A stretch of 64,000 nucleotides of DNA. It comes from Pseudomonas purpurea (GTDB lineage Bacteria; Pseudomonadota; Gammaproteobacteria; Pseudomonadales; Pseudomonadaceae). Under the pieces are notes generated by a model. The model saw only the letters and a list, made by a program, of their open reading frames with translations. It searched no databases and was not told where the DNA came from. Numbering within the stretch: the stretch's first letter is position 1; the number at the start of each line of letters is the position of its first letter. Positions 27,370-35,483 of this stretch are shown here, in pieces. Location of the stretch: assembly GCF_039908635.1 (NCBI RefSeq), contig NZ_CP150918.1, positions 2,046,001 through 2,110,000 on the forward strand, in the 5' to 3' direction. Both the position numbers and the translations under genes were made by a program.

Positions 27370-28581
27370 TCAGACCCGCGCCGCCGTCACGGCAGCCGAA
27401 CCCCAAGTGGTTCTCCAGCGACGCTTGACGCCGTGCAGGCCGAACCAGGCCAGCACCCCGAGGCTGGCAAACAACCACAAGGCCAGTTGATAGCTGCCGG
27501 TGCTTTGTTTGATCGCACCCATGCCCGCCGCCAGGGCAAAACCGCCGATGCCGCCCGCCATGCCGATCAACCCGGTCATGACGCCGATCTCACGGCGAAA
27601 GCGCTGCGGTACCAGTTGGAACACTGCGCCATTACCTGCTCCCAGGCCGAGCATGGTGCAGACGAACAGCGCCAGTGCCGCGTAGGAACTGGGAAGGTTG
27701 AAGCCCACGGCGGCGATGCAGACTGCGGCGAGGGTGTACATCGCCAGCAGGGTGCGAATACCGCCGAAACGGTCCGCCAACGCGCCCCCGAGTGGTCGCA
27801 TCAAACTGCCGCCAAACACGCACGCGGCGGTGTAGTAGCCCGCGGTGACCGGACTCAAGGCGTACTGATCGTTGAAGTAGCCAGGCAGGGCGCTGGCCAG
27901 GCCGATGAAGCCGCCGAAGGTCACGCTGTAGAAGAACATGAACCACCAACTGTCGCGGTCACCCAGGGCCTTGAAATAGTCGCTCATGGCTTTGGCTTTC
28001 GGCCGTTCAGGGGCGTTTTTCGCCAGCCAGGCAAAGACGATCAGGGTCAGGATCAGCGGGATCAAGGCGAAACCGAAGACGTTGCTCCAGCCAAATGCTG
28101 CCGCGAGCACCGGGGCGATCAGCGCCGCGAGCACCGTACCCGAATTGCCCGCGCCCGCGATGCCCATGGCTTTGCCCTGATGCTGCGGCGGATACCACTG
28201 CGAGGCCAAGGGCAGGGCGACGGCGAACGACGCCCCGGCCATGCCGAGGAATACGCCGAGCAACAGGGCTTGCTCGTAGCTGTGGATGCCGAGTTTCCAG
28301 GCGCCGAACAGCGCGCAGATCACGATCACCTGGCCGATCACCCCGGCGGTTTTGGGTGACAGACGATCCGCCAGCAAGCCCATCACGAAACGCAGGATGG
28401 CCCCGGCCAGAATCGGCGTGGCCACCACCAGCCCGCGTTGCTGGGTGGTCAGGTGCAGGTCGGCAGCGATTTGCACCGCCAAGGGGCCGAGCAGGTACCA
28501 GACCATGAAGCTCAGGTCGAAATACAGGAAGGCCGCGAACAGGGTTGGGGTATGGCCGGATTTCCAGAAGCTTGAATTCAT
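27370..28581 (-). CDS. nasA: Nitrate/nitrite transporter of the NarK/NasA MFS family
   Basis: A 403-residue, 12-helix major facilitator. The N-terminus (FAAFLYFDLSFMVWYLLGPLA) and the glycine-rich helices of the NNP family (GLVVATPILAGAILRFVMGLLADR; FALAAGMGAIKQSTGSY) identify it as a nitrate importer. ATG 28581 starts MNSSFWKSGHTPTLFAAF. It is the first gene after the leader at 28679-28761, and the phosphatase/kinase follows. Gene name as used for the assimilation transporter in P. aeruginosa. Confidence 0.92.
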   Translation of the reverse strand: MNSSFWKSGHTPTLFAAFLYFDLSFMVWYLLGPLAVQIAADLHLTTQQRGLVVATPILAGAILRFVMGLLADRLSPKTAGVIGQVIVICALFGAWKLGIHSYEQALLLGVFLGMAGASFAVALPLASQWYPPQHQGKAMGIAGAGNSGTVLAALIAPVLAAAFGWSNVFGFALIPLILTLIVFAWLAKNAPERPKAKAMSDYFKALGDRDSWWFMFFYSVTFGGFIGLASALPGYFNDQYALSPVTAGYYTAACVFGGSLMRPLGGALADRFGGIRTLLAMYTLAAVCIAAVGFNLPSSYAALALFVCTMLGLGAGNGAVFQLVPQRFRREIGVMTGLIGMAGGIGGFALAAGMGAIKQSTGSYQLALWLFASLGVLAWFGLHGVKRRWRTTWGSAAVTAARV

Positions 28582-28678
28582 CGCGCACCTCAGGTGAAGA
28601 GTCTCGAAGGAGTCGTGAGCTTTGCGGTGGGGCGCCGCAACGGCCGCACCACCGGCCCCGGGCTATGGGGCCAAAACG

Positions 28679-28730
28679 AAAAAACGTCGCCACCCGCTGC
28701 GCTTGCGCGAACAGGGTGTGCGACGTCTTT
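28679..28730 (-). terminator. Leader attenuator (intrinsic terminator) of the nitrate transporter operon
   Basis: On the minus strand an interrupted stem (GACGTCGC ... GCGACGT outside, ACCC ... GGGT and CGC ... GCG inside) is followed by TTTTTT. It lies about 100-150 bp before nasA within the predicted transcript. Confidence 0.8.
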
Positions 28731-28761
28731 GTCGTAGGTGGGGCAACCGCCGTTGGTTACC
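28721..28761 (-). promoter_or_regulatory. NasT (ANTAR) target hairpins in the nitrate transporter leader RNA
   Basis: On the minus strand P1 has arms GGTAACC / GGTTGCC (one G-U pair) around loop AACGGC (28742-28761). P2 has arms CGAC / GTCG around loop AAAGAC (28721-28734). Both loops have A1 and G4. P2 overlaps the 5' arm of the terminator (28679-28730), the same architecture as the nirB leader. Confidence 0.82.
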
Positions 28762-28775
28762 TGTGCCGATTACAT

Positions 28776-28791
28776 AGCGAGAATTGTGCCA
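28776..28791 (-). promoter_or_regulatory. Sigma-54 promoter of the nitrate transporter operon
   Basis: Minus strand TGGCACAATTCTCGCT has a perfect -24 element (TGGCAC), GG and GC 10 bp apart, and one mismatch in the -12 element. The predicted start is within a few bases of hairpin P1. Confidence 0.78.
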
Positions 28792-28815
28792 ACAGGTTAA
28801 GACCGAGTTGTGGCC

Positions 28816-28946
28816 AATCGCGAGCAAGCTCGCTCCCGTTCGGCTGCGGAGCAGTCGTGATCTGGCTGATGGGTCTTATCTGACACGATGCGCTGGCAGG
28901 TTTTGGGGCGCTTCGCACCCCAACGGGAGCAAGCTCCCTCGCCACA
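28816..28946. repeat. Hybrid REP doublet between nasA promoter and nasT
   Basis: The left arm is GCGAGCAAGCTCGCTCCCG and the right arm is GGGAGCAAGCTCCCTCGCCA, with an inner GGCTGCGGAGCAGTCG segment. The left arm belongs to the GAGCAAGCTCGCTCCCAC class and the right to the TGTGGCGAGGGAGC class, so this copy joins both. Confidence 0.75.
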
Positions 28947-28955
28947 ACGATCGGG

Positions 28956-29537
28956 TCAGCCCAGCAACTCACTCATGGCAATGATTTGCTCCGCCACCTG
29001 GATCAGCTTCTGCTGGCGGCTCATGGCCTGGCGCCGCATCAGGGTGTAGGCCTGTTCCTCGTTGCAGTCTTTCATGTTCATCAGCAAGCCCTTGGCCAGT
29101 TCAATGCGCTTGCGCTCGGCCAGTTGCTGGTCGCGGGCCTGGAGTTGGGCGCGCAGCGCCTGATCGCTTTCAAAACGCGCCATCGCCACGTCGAGGATCG
29201 GTTGCAGGCGCGCGGCATGAATGCCTTCGACGATGTAGGCGCTGACGCCGGACTTGATCGCCTGGCGCATCACCCCCGGGTCGTGCTCGTCGGTGAACAT
29301 CACAATCGGCCGTGGCTGGTCGCGACTGACCAGCACCACTTGCTCCAGCACGTCGCGGCTCGGTGACTCGGTATCGATCAGGATTACGTCCGGGCGCACC
29401 GTTTCGACGCGTGCGGGCAGGTCGATGGTCAGGCCGGACTCGTCGATCACCTCAAAGCCTGCCTCTGTCAGCGCGGCTTTGAGTCGCCCGACTTTTTTCG
29501 CGGTGTCGTTGATCAGCAGGATACGCAACATGGTCAT
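28956..29537 (-). CDS. nasT: NasT, ANTAR-domain transcription antiterminator for nitrate assimilation
   Basis: A 193-residue protein with an N-terminal pseudo-receiver domain (about 3-120: ILLINDTAKKVGRLKAALTE, DVILIDTESPSRD) and a C-terminal ANTAR RNA-binding domain (about 130-190: KRIELAKGLLMNMKDCNEEQAYTLMRRQAM). NasT binds paired hexaloop hairpins in leader RNA and prevents termination. NasS holds it inactive until nitrate is present. ATG 29537 has AGGAAG just upstream; ATG 29531 (MLRILLIND) is a possible second start. It lies 9 bp after nasS. Targets in this window: leaders at 25269-25331, 28721-28761 and 30822-30876. Confidence 0.95.
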   Translation of the reverse strand: MTMLRILLINDTAKKVGRLKAALTEAGFEVIDESGLTIDLPARVETVRPDVILIDTESPSRDVLEQVVLVSRDQPRPIVMFTDEHDPGVMRQAIKSGVSAYIVEGIHAARLQPILDVAMARFESDQALRAQLQARDQQLAERKRIELAKGLLMNMKDCNEEQAYTLMRRQAMSRQQKLIQVAEQIIAMSELLG

Positions 29538-29546
29538 GGCTTCCTG

Positions 29547-30758
29547 TCAGCGGCGGGCGAGAAGGGTGGGAGTGTCGGCCATGGCGTGCAGCTTGAAGCT
29601 GCGGGCGTACGTCGCCGGGTCCGAGCCGTCCCAGGTTTTGCCGTCGATCAACTGACTGCTGCGCATCTCCTGGCCCCAGGCTGCGATACCCAGCGCCGTG
29701 GCGGCGTCGCGGTAGACGCCCAGTTGCTGGACCTGCCGCGCCACGCCCAGATAGTCCGGGTCTTCGCGCAGCAAACCCCAGCGCCGGAACTGGGTCATGA
29801 ACCACATACCATCGCTCAGGTACGGAATGTTCACCTCACCGCCGTGATGAAAGCGCAACGTGTGCGGGTCCTGCCAGCGATGGCCGAGGCCGTCGGCATA
29901 GTCGCCCAGCAGGCGCGGTTCGATACAGTCCAGCGGCGCGTCGAGGTACTCGGGAGCGCTCAACAGCTGTGCGGTGCTCCGGCGATTTTCCGGGCTTTGC
30001 TCGATGAAACGGCTGGCTTCCAGAATGGCCATGACCAGGGCGCGGGCGGTGTTCGGGTAGTGTTCGACGAAGGCACGGGTGCAGCCGAGGACTTTTTCCG
30101 GGTGATCGGGCCAAATGCTCTGGCTCGTCGCAAGCGTGAAACCGAGGTTCTGCCGTACCGCGCTGGCGCTCCAGGGTTCGCCGACGCAGAAGCCGTCGAT
30201 ACGCCCGGCCTGCAAGTGCGCGACCATTTGCGGCGGCGGGACCACGACGCTGTCGACATCCAGCAATGGATGAATGCCCTGGCTCGCCAGCCAGTAATAC
30301 AACCACATGGCGTGAGTGCCGGTGGGGAACGTCTGGGCAAAGGTGAGTTTTGGGCGACGTTGGTGCACATAGGCATCCAGCGCTTCAGGACGGGTCACGC
30401 CCAAGGCTTGCAGGCCGTGGGAGAGGTTGATGCTCTGGCCGTTCTGGTTCAGGCCCATGAGCACCGCCATGTCCGTTGCCGCCACGCCGCCGATCCCCAG
30501 GTGCACGGCGTAGATCAAGCCGTACAGGCTGTGGGCGGCATCCAGTTCGCCGCTGACCAGTTTGTCCCGCAGGTTGGCCCAGGACGACTGGCGCTTGAGG
30601 TTCAGCGTCAGGCCATAGGGCTGAGCGAAGCCCTGGGTCGCGGCAACGACCACCGAGGCGCAGTCGCTCAGGGCCATGAAGCCCAGGTTGATCTCGGTTT
30701 TTTCCGGGGCATCGCTGCCGTTGACCCAGGCCAGAGGGGCTGCTTGAGGTTCAGTCAT
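29547..30758 (-). CDS. nasS: NasS, nitrate-sensing NrtA-like protein
   Basis: A 403-residue periplasmic-binding-protein-fold protein of the NrtA/NasS family without a signal peptide, so cytoplasmic. It opens MTEPQAAPLAWVNGSDAPEK and has NrtA-like blocks GFMALSDCASVVVAATQGFAQ, QSSWANLRDKLVSGELDAAH, GIGGVAATDMAVLMGLNQNG and DGFCVGEPWSASAVRQ. It binds nitrate and releases NasT. The frame is open to 30911, but ATG 30758 follows AAGGTG and lies after the leader terminator. It is first of the nasS-nasT pair and divergent from pyrD. Confidence 0.94.
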   Translation of the reverse strand: MTEPQAAPLAWVNGSDAPEKTEINLGFMALSDCASVVVAATQGFAQPYGLTLNLKRQSSWANLRDKLVSGELDAAHSLYGLIYAVHLGIGGVAATDMAVLMGLNQNGQSINLSHGLQALGVTRPEALDAYVHQRRPKLTFAQTFPTGTHAMWLYYWLASQGIHPLLDVDSVVVPPPQMVAHLQAGRIDGFCVGEPWSASAVRQNLGFTLATSQSIWPDHPEKVLGCTRAFVEHYPNTARALVMAILEASRFIEQSPENRRSTAQLLSAPEYLDAPLDCIEPRLLGDYADGLGHRWQDPHTLRFHHGGEVNIPYLSDGMWFMTQFRRWGLLREDPDYLGVARQVQQLGVYRDAATALGIAAWGQEMRSSQLIDGKTWDGSDPATYARSFKLHAMADTPTLLARR

Positions 30759-30775
30759 CGCATAAGCACCTTGCA

Positions 30776-30827
30776 TGAAAAAGCGCCGTACCCGACCACC
30801 GTGAAAATCAGGCCGGATGACGACGCC
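30776..30827 (-). terminator. Leader attenuator (intrinsic terminator) of nasS-nasT
   Basis: On the minus strand the left arm GGCGTCGTCATCCGGCC pairs with GGTCGGGTACGGCGC, with three G-U pairs and one bulge, and a T5 run follows. The T-run ends about 17 bp before the nasS ATG at 30758. It is less regular than the nirB attenuator but in the same relative place. Confidence 0.65.
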
Positions 30828-30876
30828 GTTGTCCTTTCCATCAGCCCTGTGGGGCTCATCCCGTCGTTGGCATGAG
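30822..30876 (-). promoter_or_regulatory. Candidate NasT (ANTAR) hairpins in the nasS-nasT leader RNA
   Basis: On the minus strand P1 has arms CTCATGCC and GGGATGAG (one mismatch) around loop AACGAC (30855-30876), the same loop as nirB P1. P2 has loop AACGGC closed by GAC / GTC (30822-30833), a weak 3-bp stem. Both loops obey A1/G4. P2 overlaps the left arm of the terminator at 30776-30827. This implies autoregulation of the sensor pair. Confidence 0.65.
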
Positions 30877-30894
30877 TGCTGATGCGTTAACAAG

Positions 30895-30910
30895 TGCAAG
30901 GCATATGCCA
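30895..30910 (-). promoter_or_regulatory. Sigma-54 promoter of nasS-nasT
   Basis: Minus strand TGGCATATGCCTTGCA has GG-N10-GC with a perfect TTGCA -12 element. The predicted start is close to 30884, just before hairpin P1 at 30876. It is the third copy of the same promoter-leader arrangement in the window. Confidence 0.78.
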
Positions 30911-31004
30911 CTGGCTGCTGATTTCATCGTGCGCCTCGCGTGCGACCCCGATGCCCGGCTATAATCGCCGCCTAATTTCGCCGCCAACCGAGTCAAACCC
31001 GCCC

Positions 31005-32024
31005 ATGTATACCCTGGCCCGCCAACTGCTGTTCAAACTCTCCCCGGAAACCTCCCACGACCTGTCCCTGGACTTGATCGGTGCAGGCGGGCGTGTGGGC
31101 CTCAACGGCTTGCTGTGCAAGGCGCCGGCGCAGTTGCCGGTGAACGTCATGGGGCTGGACTTTCCCAACCCGGTGGGGTTGGCGGCGGGGCTGGACAAGA
31201 ACGGAGCGGCCATCGACGGGTTTGCCCAATTGGGTTTTGGCTTCGTTGAAATCGGCACCATCACCCCGCGTCCACAGCCCGGTAACCCCAAGCCACGGAT
31301 TTTCCGCTTGCCGCAGGCCGAGGCGATCATCAATCGCATGGGTTTCAACAACCAGGGCGTCGATCATCTGTTGGCCCGCGTGGCCGCTGCCAAGTACAAG
31401 GGCGTGCTGGGGATCAACATCGGCAAGAACTTCGACACGCCGGTCGAGCGTGCCGTCGACGACTACCTGATCTGCCTGGACAAGGTGTACGCCCACGCCA
31501 GCTATGTGACGGTCAACGTCAGTTCGCCGAACACCCCGGGCCTGCGCAGCCTGCAATTTGGTGATTCGCTCAAGCAACTGCTGGCGGACCTGGCCACGCG
31601 TCGGGCCGCACTGGCGCTGCGCCACGGCAAACATGTCCCACTGGCGATCAAGATCGCCCCGGACATGACCGACGAAGAAACCGCTCAGGTTGCACAGGCG
31701 CTGGTTGAAACCGGCATGGACGCGGTGATTGCCACCAACACCACGCTGAGCCGCGTCGGCGTTGAAGGCCTGGAGCACGGTGACGAGATGGGTGGTTTGT
31801 CGGGTGCCCCCGTGCGCGACAAGAGCACCCACACTGTGAAGGTGCTGGCCGCCGAGTTGACTGGACGTTTGCCGATCATTGCGGTGGGCGGTATTACCGA
31901 AGGCAAGCATGCGGCTGAGAAGATCGCCGCAGGTGCGAGTCTGGTGCAGCTCTACTCTGGCTTCATCTATAAGGGCCCGGCGCTGATTCGTGAGTCTGTC
32001 GACGCGATCGCGGCCCTGCGCTGA
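31005..32024 (+). CDS. pyrD: Dihydroorotate dehydrogenase (quinone), class 2
   Basis: A 339-residue membrane-associated FMN enzyme that oxidises dihydroorotate to orotate in pyrimidine synthesis, passing electrons to quinone. The N-terminal helical extension typical of class 2 ([22 protein letters not shown]) is present. FMN and active-site blocks follow: [51 protein letters not shown] and [12 protein letters not shown] with the class 2 catalytic Ser, then [14 protein letters not shown] 31005 is chosen over the longer frame from 30894 because it begins the conserved MYTLARQL. It shares its upstream region with nasS. Confidence 0.96.
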   Translation: MYTLARQLLFKLSPETSHDLSLDLIGAGGRVGLNGLLCKAPAQLPVNVMGLDFPNPVGLAAGLDKNGAAIDGFAQLGFGFVEIGTITPRPQPGNPKPRIFRLPQAEAIINRMGFNNQGVDHLLARVAAAKYKGVLGINIGKNFDTPVERAVDDYLICLDKVYAHASYVTVNVSSPNTPGLRSLQFGDSLKQLLADLATRRAALALRHGKHVPLAIKIAPDMTDEETAQVAQALVETGMDAVIATNTTLSRVGVEGLEHGDEMGGLSGAPVRDKSTHTVKVLAAELTGRLPIIAVGGITEGKHAAEKIAAGASLVQLYSGFIYKGPALIRESVDAIAALR

Positions 32025-32044
32025 AGCCTATGGGTAAGGGCTTT

Positions 32045-32177
32045 TGTGGCGAGGGAGCTTGCTCCCGTTCGGCTGCGAGGCAGTCGTAAATCCTGCAATC
32101 GCGCTTTACCTGATACACCGAGTTGATTGGTTTTGGGGCCGCTTCGCAACCCAGCGGGAGCAAGCTCCCTCGCCACA
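32045..32177. repeat. Inverted REP doublet downstream of pyrD
   Basis: The outer arms TGTGGCGAGGGAGCTTGCTC and GAGCAAGCTCCCTCGCCACA are exact inverses. Inner TCGGCTGCGAGGCAGTCG and GCCGCTTCGCAACCCAGCGG stretches match the other copies of this class. It lies between convergent pyrD and rmf. Confidence 0.88.
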
Positions 32178-32205
32178 AAAGCCCCACCGCAATTTTTACA
32201 GGCAT

Positions 32206-32231
32206 AAAAAAGGGCTCCTCGAAGGAGCCCC
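32206..32231 (-). terminator. Intrinsic terminator of rmf
   Basis: On the minus strand GGGCTCCT / AGGAGCCC around a 3-base loop is followed by TTTTTT. It is 85 bp downstream of the rmf stop. Confidence 0.88.
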
Positions 32232-32315
32232 TGGGCCGAAGCCCGCCGTCCGGATGGGACGTGCGTGGTTAAGGTGTTGCGTATTCAGATTGTCGTGTCG
32301 GAATGTGTGCCCCGT

Positions 32316-32531
32316 TTAGCCGACGGCGTGAAGTTCGTTGAGTCTATGGATTCCCGCAGTGCCGGTCATACCGTCCCAGTTGTCGCCGCGTCCTTCTCGC
32401 CAGCCGTTGATCCAGGCTTGGCGTACCGACGGTAGAGTAAATGGGCAAAGCTCACGGGATTTACCACCAACGCCATATTGATATCCGCGCAAAAATGCTC
32501 TTTCCAACGGATCACGCTTAAGTCTTCTCAT
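32316..32531 (-). CDS. rmf: Ribosome modulation factor
   Basis: A 71-residue basic protein (MRRLKRDPLERAFLRGYQYG ... CPFTLPSVRQAWINGWREGRGDNWDGM) with the full RMF signature. It dimerises 70S ribosomes into inactive 100S particles in stationary phase. The start ATG 32531 has GAGGGAAA upstream and the stop is TAA. It is a single-gene unit with its own terminator, between pyrD and rlmKL as in other Pseudomonas. Confidence 0.95.
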   Translation of the reverse strand: MRRLKRDPLERAFLRGYQYGVGGKSRELCPFTLPSVRQAWINGWREGRGDNWDGMTGTAGIHRLNELHAVG

Positions 32532-33075
32532 AGGGTGTTTCCCTCACTTGTTGACTGTATTTTTCGCGTCGACCTCTATTGAGGTCTGGCAGAAAATTTC
32601 CTGCCGTTGGCGGCTCGCTGCCGGCGTCGCGAGCCAAGGTGTTGACGCCGTTGCGACGTCAACCTGTAGTGAGTTCTAACCAAAGCGTCACATCGAGGGA
32701 ATGATCGTTTTGTCATAAGCACGTAACCATCTAGGTGCTATGGCCATAAGAAACATCTCGTTTGTAACCGGTTTGATAAGCAAAGCCCGGTATGATCGGG
32801 CTCCCAGTAAATGATGGGGTTAATGCTTTAGTGAGAATGTCCACCCGTTGCACTCGGGTACTATTCGACGAAGGGTCGAGTTATGACATTTTGTTGCAAC
32901 GAATTTTTTATCTGCCCCTGCATCTAAGCTCTTTTTAACCTTCGGGTTTTGAGTCGCAGGGGTGGAACGGCACACCTTCGTGCCACGCGAGCGCTCTTCA
33001 AGAAAAGCGCTTGATTGAAAACCGGACGGTCGATGCGTTGCCCGTTCACTTATTGCTAAAGGCCCTGGAATTCCC
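32532..33075. other. Divergent rmf-rlmKL intergenic region (544 bp)
   Basis: No gene is supported. It holds an inverted repeat GTTGACG / CGTCAAC (32641-32663) within the probable rmf leader or promoter, and a stem-loop AGCCCG / CGGGCT (32784-32802). Local base composition is more AT-rich than the flanking genes. An 85-codon minus-strand frame (32820-33077) overlaps the rlmKL start and looks like chance. Confidence 0.5.
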
Positions 33076-35346
33076 ATGTCGGAACGTTACGAACTCTTCC
33101 TCACTTGCCCTAAAGGTCTCGAAGGCCTGCTCATCGAGGAAGCCGTCGGGCTTGGCCTTGAGGAAGCGCGCGAGCACACCTCGGCCGTGCGCGGCATGGC
33201 CGACATGGAAACAGCCTATCGCCTGTGCCTGTGGTCGCGTCTGGCGAACCGGGTGCTGCTGGTCATGAAACGCTTCCCGATGAAGGACGCCGAAGACCTG
33301 TACCACGGCGTGCTGGATGTCGAGTGGCAGGACCATATGCTCAGCGACGGCACCCTGGCTGTCGAGTTCAGCGGTCACGGTTCGGGCATCGACAACACAC
33401 ACTTCGGCGCCCTGAAAGTGAAGGACGCCATTGTCGACAAACTGCGTACCCCGTCGGGCGAGCGTCCATCCATCGACAAGCTCAACCCGGACCTGCGCAT
33501 TCACCTGCGTCTGGACCGTGGCGAAGCGATCCTGTCCCTCGACCTGTCCGGTCACAGCCTGCACCAGCGCGGCTACCGTCTGCAGCAAGGTGCGGCACCG
33601 TTGAAGGAAAACCTCGCGGCAGCAATTCTGATCCGTTCCGGCTGGCCGCGCATCGCGGCTGAAGGTGGCGCGCTGGCTGACCCGATGTGCGGTGTTGGTA
33701 CGTTCCTGGTCGAAGCCGCGATGATCGCCGCCGACATGGCGCCGAACCTGCGTCGCGAGCAGTGGGGCTTCACTGCCTGGCTCGGTCACGTCCCTGCACT
33801 GTGGAAAAAACTTCACGAGGAGGCCACCGCCCGCGCTGCTGCCGGCCTGGCCAAGCCTCCGCTGTGGATTCGCGGCTACGAAGCTGACCCGCGCCTGATT
33901 CAACCGGGCCGCAACAACGTTGAGCGCGCCGGCCTGAGCGAGTGGATCAAGATCTACCAGGGTGAAGTCGCGACGTTCGAACCGCGTCCGGACCAGAACC
34001 AGAAAGGTCTGGTGATCTGCAACCCTCCGTACGGCGAGCGCCTGGGCGACGAGGCGAGCTTGCTCTACCTCTACCAGAACCTCGGCGAGCGTCTGCGTCA
34101 GGCCTGTCTGAACTGGGAAGCGGCGGTGTTCACCGGCGCGCCGGACCTGGGCAAGCGCATGGGCATCCGCAGCCATAAACAGTATTCGTTCTGGAACGGC
34201 GCCTTGCCGTGCAAGCTGCTGCTGATCAAAGTCCTGCCGGACCAGTTCGTCACCGGCGAGCGTCGTACCCCGGAACAGCGTCAGGCCGAGCGTGAACAGG
34301 CGGCCTACGATCAGGCGCCGGTCGAGCCGCAAGAGCGTCAGTACAACAAGAACGGCAACCCGATCAAGCCAGTTCCGGCCCCGGCCCCCGTGGTTGAACA
34401 GGCGCGCCTGAGCGAAGGCGGGCAGATGTTTGCCAACCGCCTGCAAAAGAACCTCAAGGCCCTCGGCAAGTGGGTCAAGCGTGAAGGCATCGACTGCTAC
34501 CGCGTCTACGATGCCGACATGCCGGAATACTCCATGGCCATCGACCTGTACCAAGACTGGGTCCACGTTCAGGAATACGCCGCGCCAAAATCCATCGATC
34601 CGGAAAAAGCCTCGGCGCGGATGTTCGATGCCCTGGCGGCCATTCCGCAGGCCTTGAACATCGACAAGAGCCGTGTGGTGGTCAAGCGTCGCGAGCGTCA
34701 GAGCGGCACCAAGCAGTACGAGCGCCAGAGCGCCCAGGGCAAGTTCACCGAGGTGAACGAAGGCGGCGTGAAGTTGCTGGTCAACCTCACCGACTACCTC
34801 GATACCGGGCTGTTCCTGGACCACCGTCCAATGCGTCTGCGGATTCAGAAAGAGGCGGCCGGCAAGCGCTTCCTCAACCTGTATTGCTACACCGCGACCG
34901 CCAGCGTACACGCTGCCAAGGGCGGTGCGCGCAGCACTACCAGTGTCGACCTGTCGAAAACTTACCTGGACTGGGCGCGACGCAACCTGTCGCTCAATGG
35001 CTTCTCGGACAAGAACCGTCTGGAGCAGGGCGATGTGATGGCGTGGCTGGAAGCCAGTCGTGACGAGTTCGACATGATCTTCATCGATCCGCCGACCTTC
35101 TCCAACTCCAAGCGCATGGAAGGGATTTTCGACGTCCAGCGTGACCACGTGCAGTTGCTCGACCTGGCGATGGCGCGCCTGGCACCAGGCGGCGTGCTGT
35201 ATTTCTCCAACAACTTCCGCAAGTTCCAGCTCGAGGAAAACCTCGCCGAGCGTTACGCCGTGGAAGAAATCACCGCGCAGACCATCGACCCGGACTTCGC
35301 CCGTAACGGCAAAATCCACCGCGCCTGGAAAATCACCCTGCGCTAA
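33076..35346 (+). CDS. rlmL: Bifunctional 23S rRNA methyltransferase RlmKL (m7G2069 / m2G2445)
   Basis: A 756-residue fusion. An N-terminal ferredoxin-like/THUMP part (about 1-155) leads into the RlmL Rossmann methyltransferase (about 160-390: DPMCGVGTFLVEAAM, VICNPPYGERLGD with the NPPY catalytic motif). A charged linker (about 390-440) precedes the RlmK methyltransferase (about 440-756: FLNLYCYTATASVHAAKGGA, MIFIDPPTFSNSKRMEG). It modifies two guanines in 23S rRNA helix 74. ATG 33076 starts MSERYELFLTCPKGLEGLL, the usual start. Length and both catalytic motifs are complete. Confidence 0.96.
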   Translation: MSERYELFLTCPKGLEGLLIEEAVGLGLEEAREHTSAVRGMADMETAYRLCLWSRLANRVLLVMKRFPMKDAEDLYHGVLDVEWQDHMLSDGTLAVEFSGHGSGIDNTHFGALKVKDAIVDKLRTPSGERPSIDKLNPDLRIHLRLDRGEAILSLDLSGHSLHQRGYRLQQGAAPLKENLAAAILIRSGWPRIAAEGGALADPMCGVGTFLVEAAMIAADMAPNLRREQWGFTAWLGHVPALWKKLHEEATARAAAGLAKPPLWIRGYEADPRLIQPGRNNVERAGLSEWIKIYQGEVATFEPRPDQNQKGLVICNPPYGERLGDEASLLYLYQNLGERLRQACLNWEAAVFTGAPDLGKRMGIRSHKQYSFWNGALPCKLLLIKVLPDQFVTGERRTPEQRQAEREQAAYDQAPVEPQERQYNKNGNPIKPVPAPAPVVEQARLSEGGQMFANRLQKNLKALGKWVKREGIDCYRVYDADMPEYSMAIDLYQDWVHVQEYAAPKSIDPEKASARMFDALAAIPQALNIDKSRVVVKRRERQSGTKQYERQSAQGKFTEVNEGGVKLLVNLTDYLDTGLFLDHRPMRLRIQKEAAGKRFLNLYCYTATASVHAAKGGARSTTSVDLSKTYLDWARRNLSLNGFSDKNRLEQGDVMAWLEASRDEFDMIFIDPPTFSNSKRMEGIFDVQRDHVQLLDLAMARLAPGGVLYFSNNFRKFQLEENLAERYAVEEITAQTIDPDFARNGKIHRAWKITLR

Positions 35347-35483
35347 GCGCCCAATGGACCCACAGAGCCTTGATTTTCAAAGGCTCTTGGATTCATAACG
35401 CTGGTTAAATTAATGGCTAATAGCTATAACTCAGGCACAGCCTGAGTGTGGCCTACGCTCGCTGGCGTTTATGAGTTGCGCCT

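Noticed and set aside
32820..33077. An 85-codon minus-strand frame in the rmf-rlmKL gap
   Set aside because: It overlaps the rlmKL start codon, has no start signal and shows no recognisable features.
33046..35319. A 757-codon open frame antisense to rlmKL, and similar long antisense frames at 1778-3415, 35739-37682, 37882-39378, 42607-43995 and 54666-56858
   Set aside because: They mirror real genes with GC-rich third positions, have Arg/His/Gln-rich compositions and no recognisable motif or ribosome site. They are typical antisense shadows.
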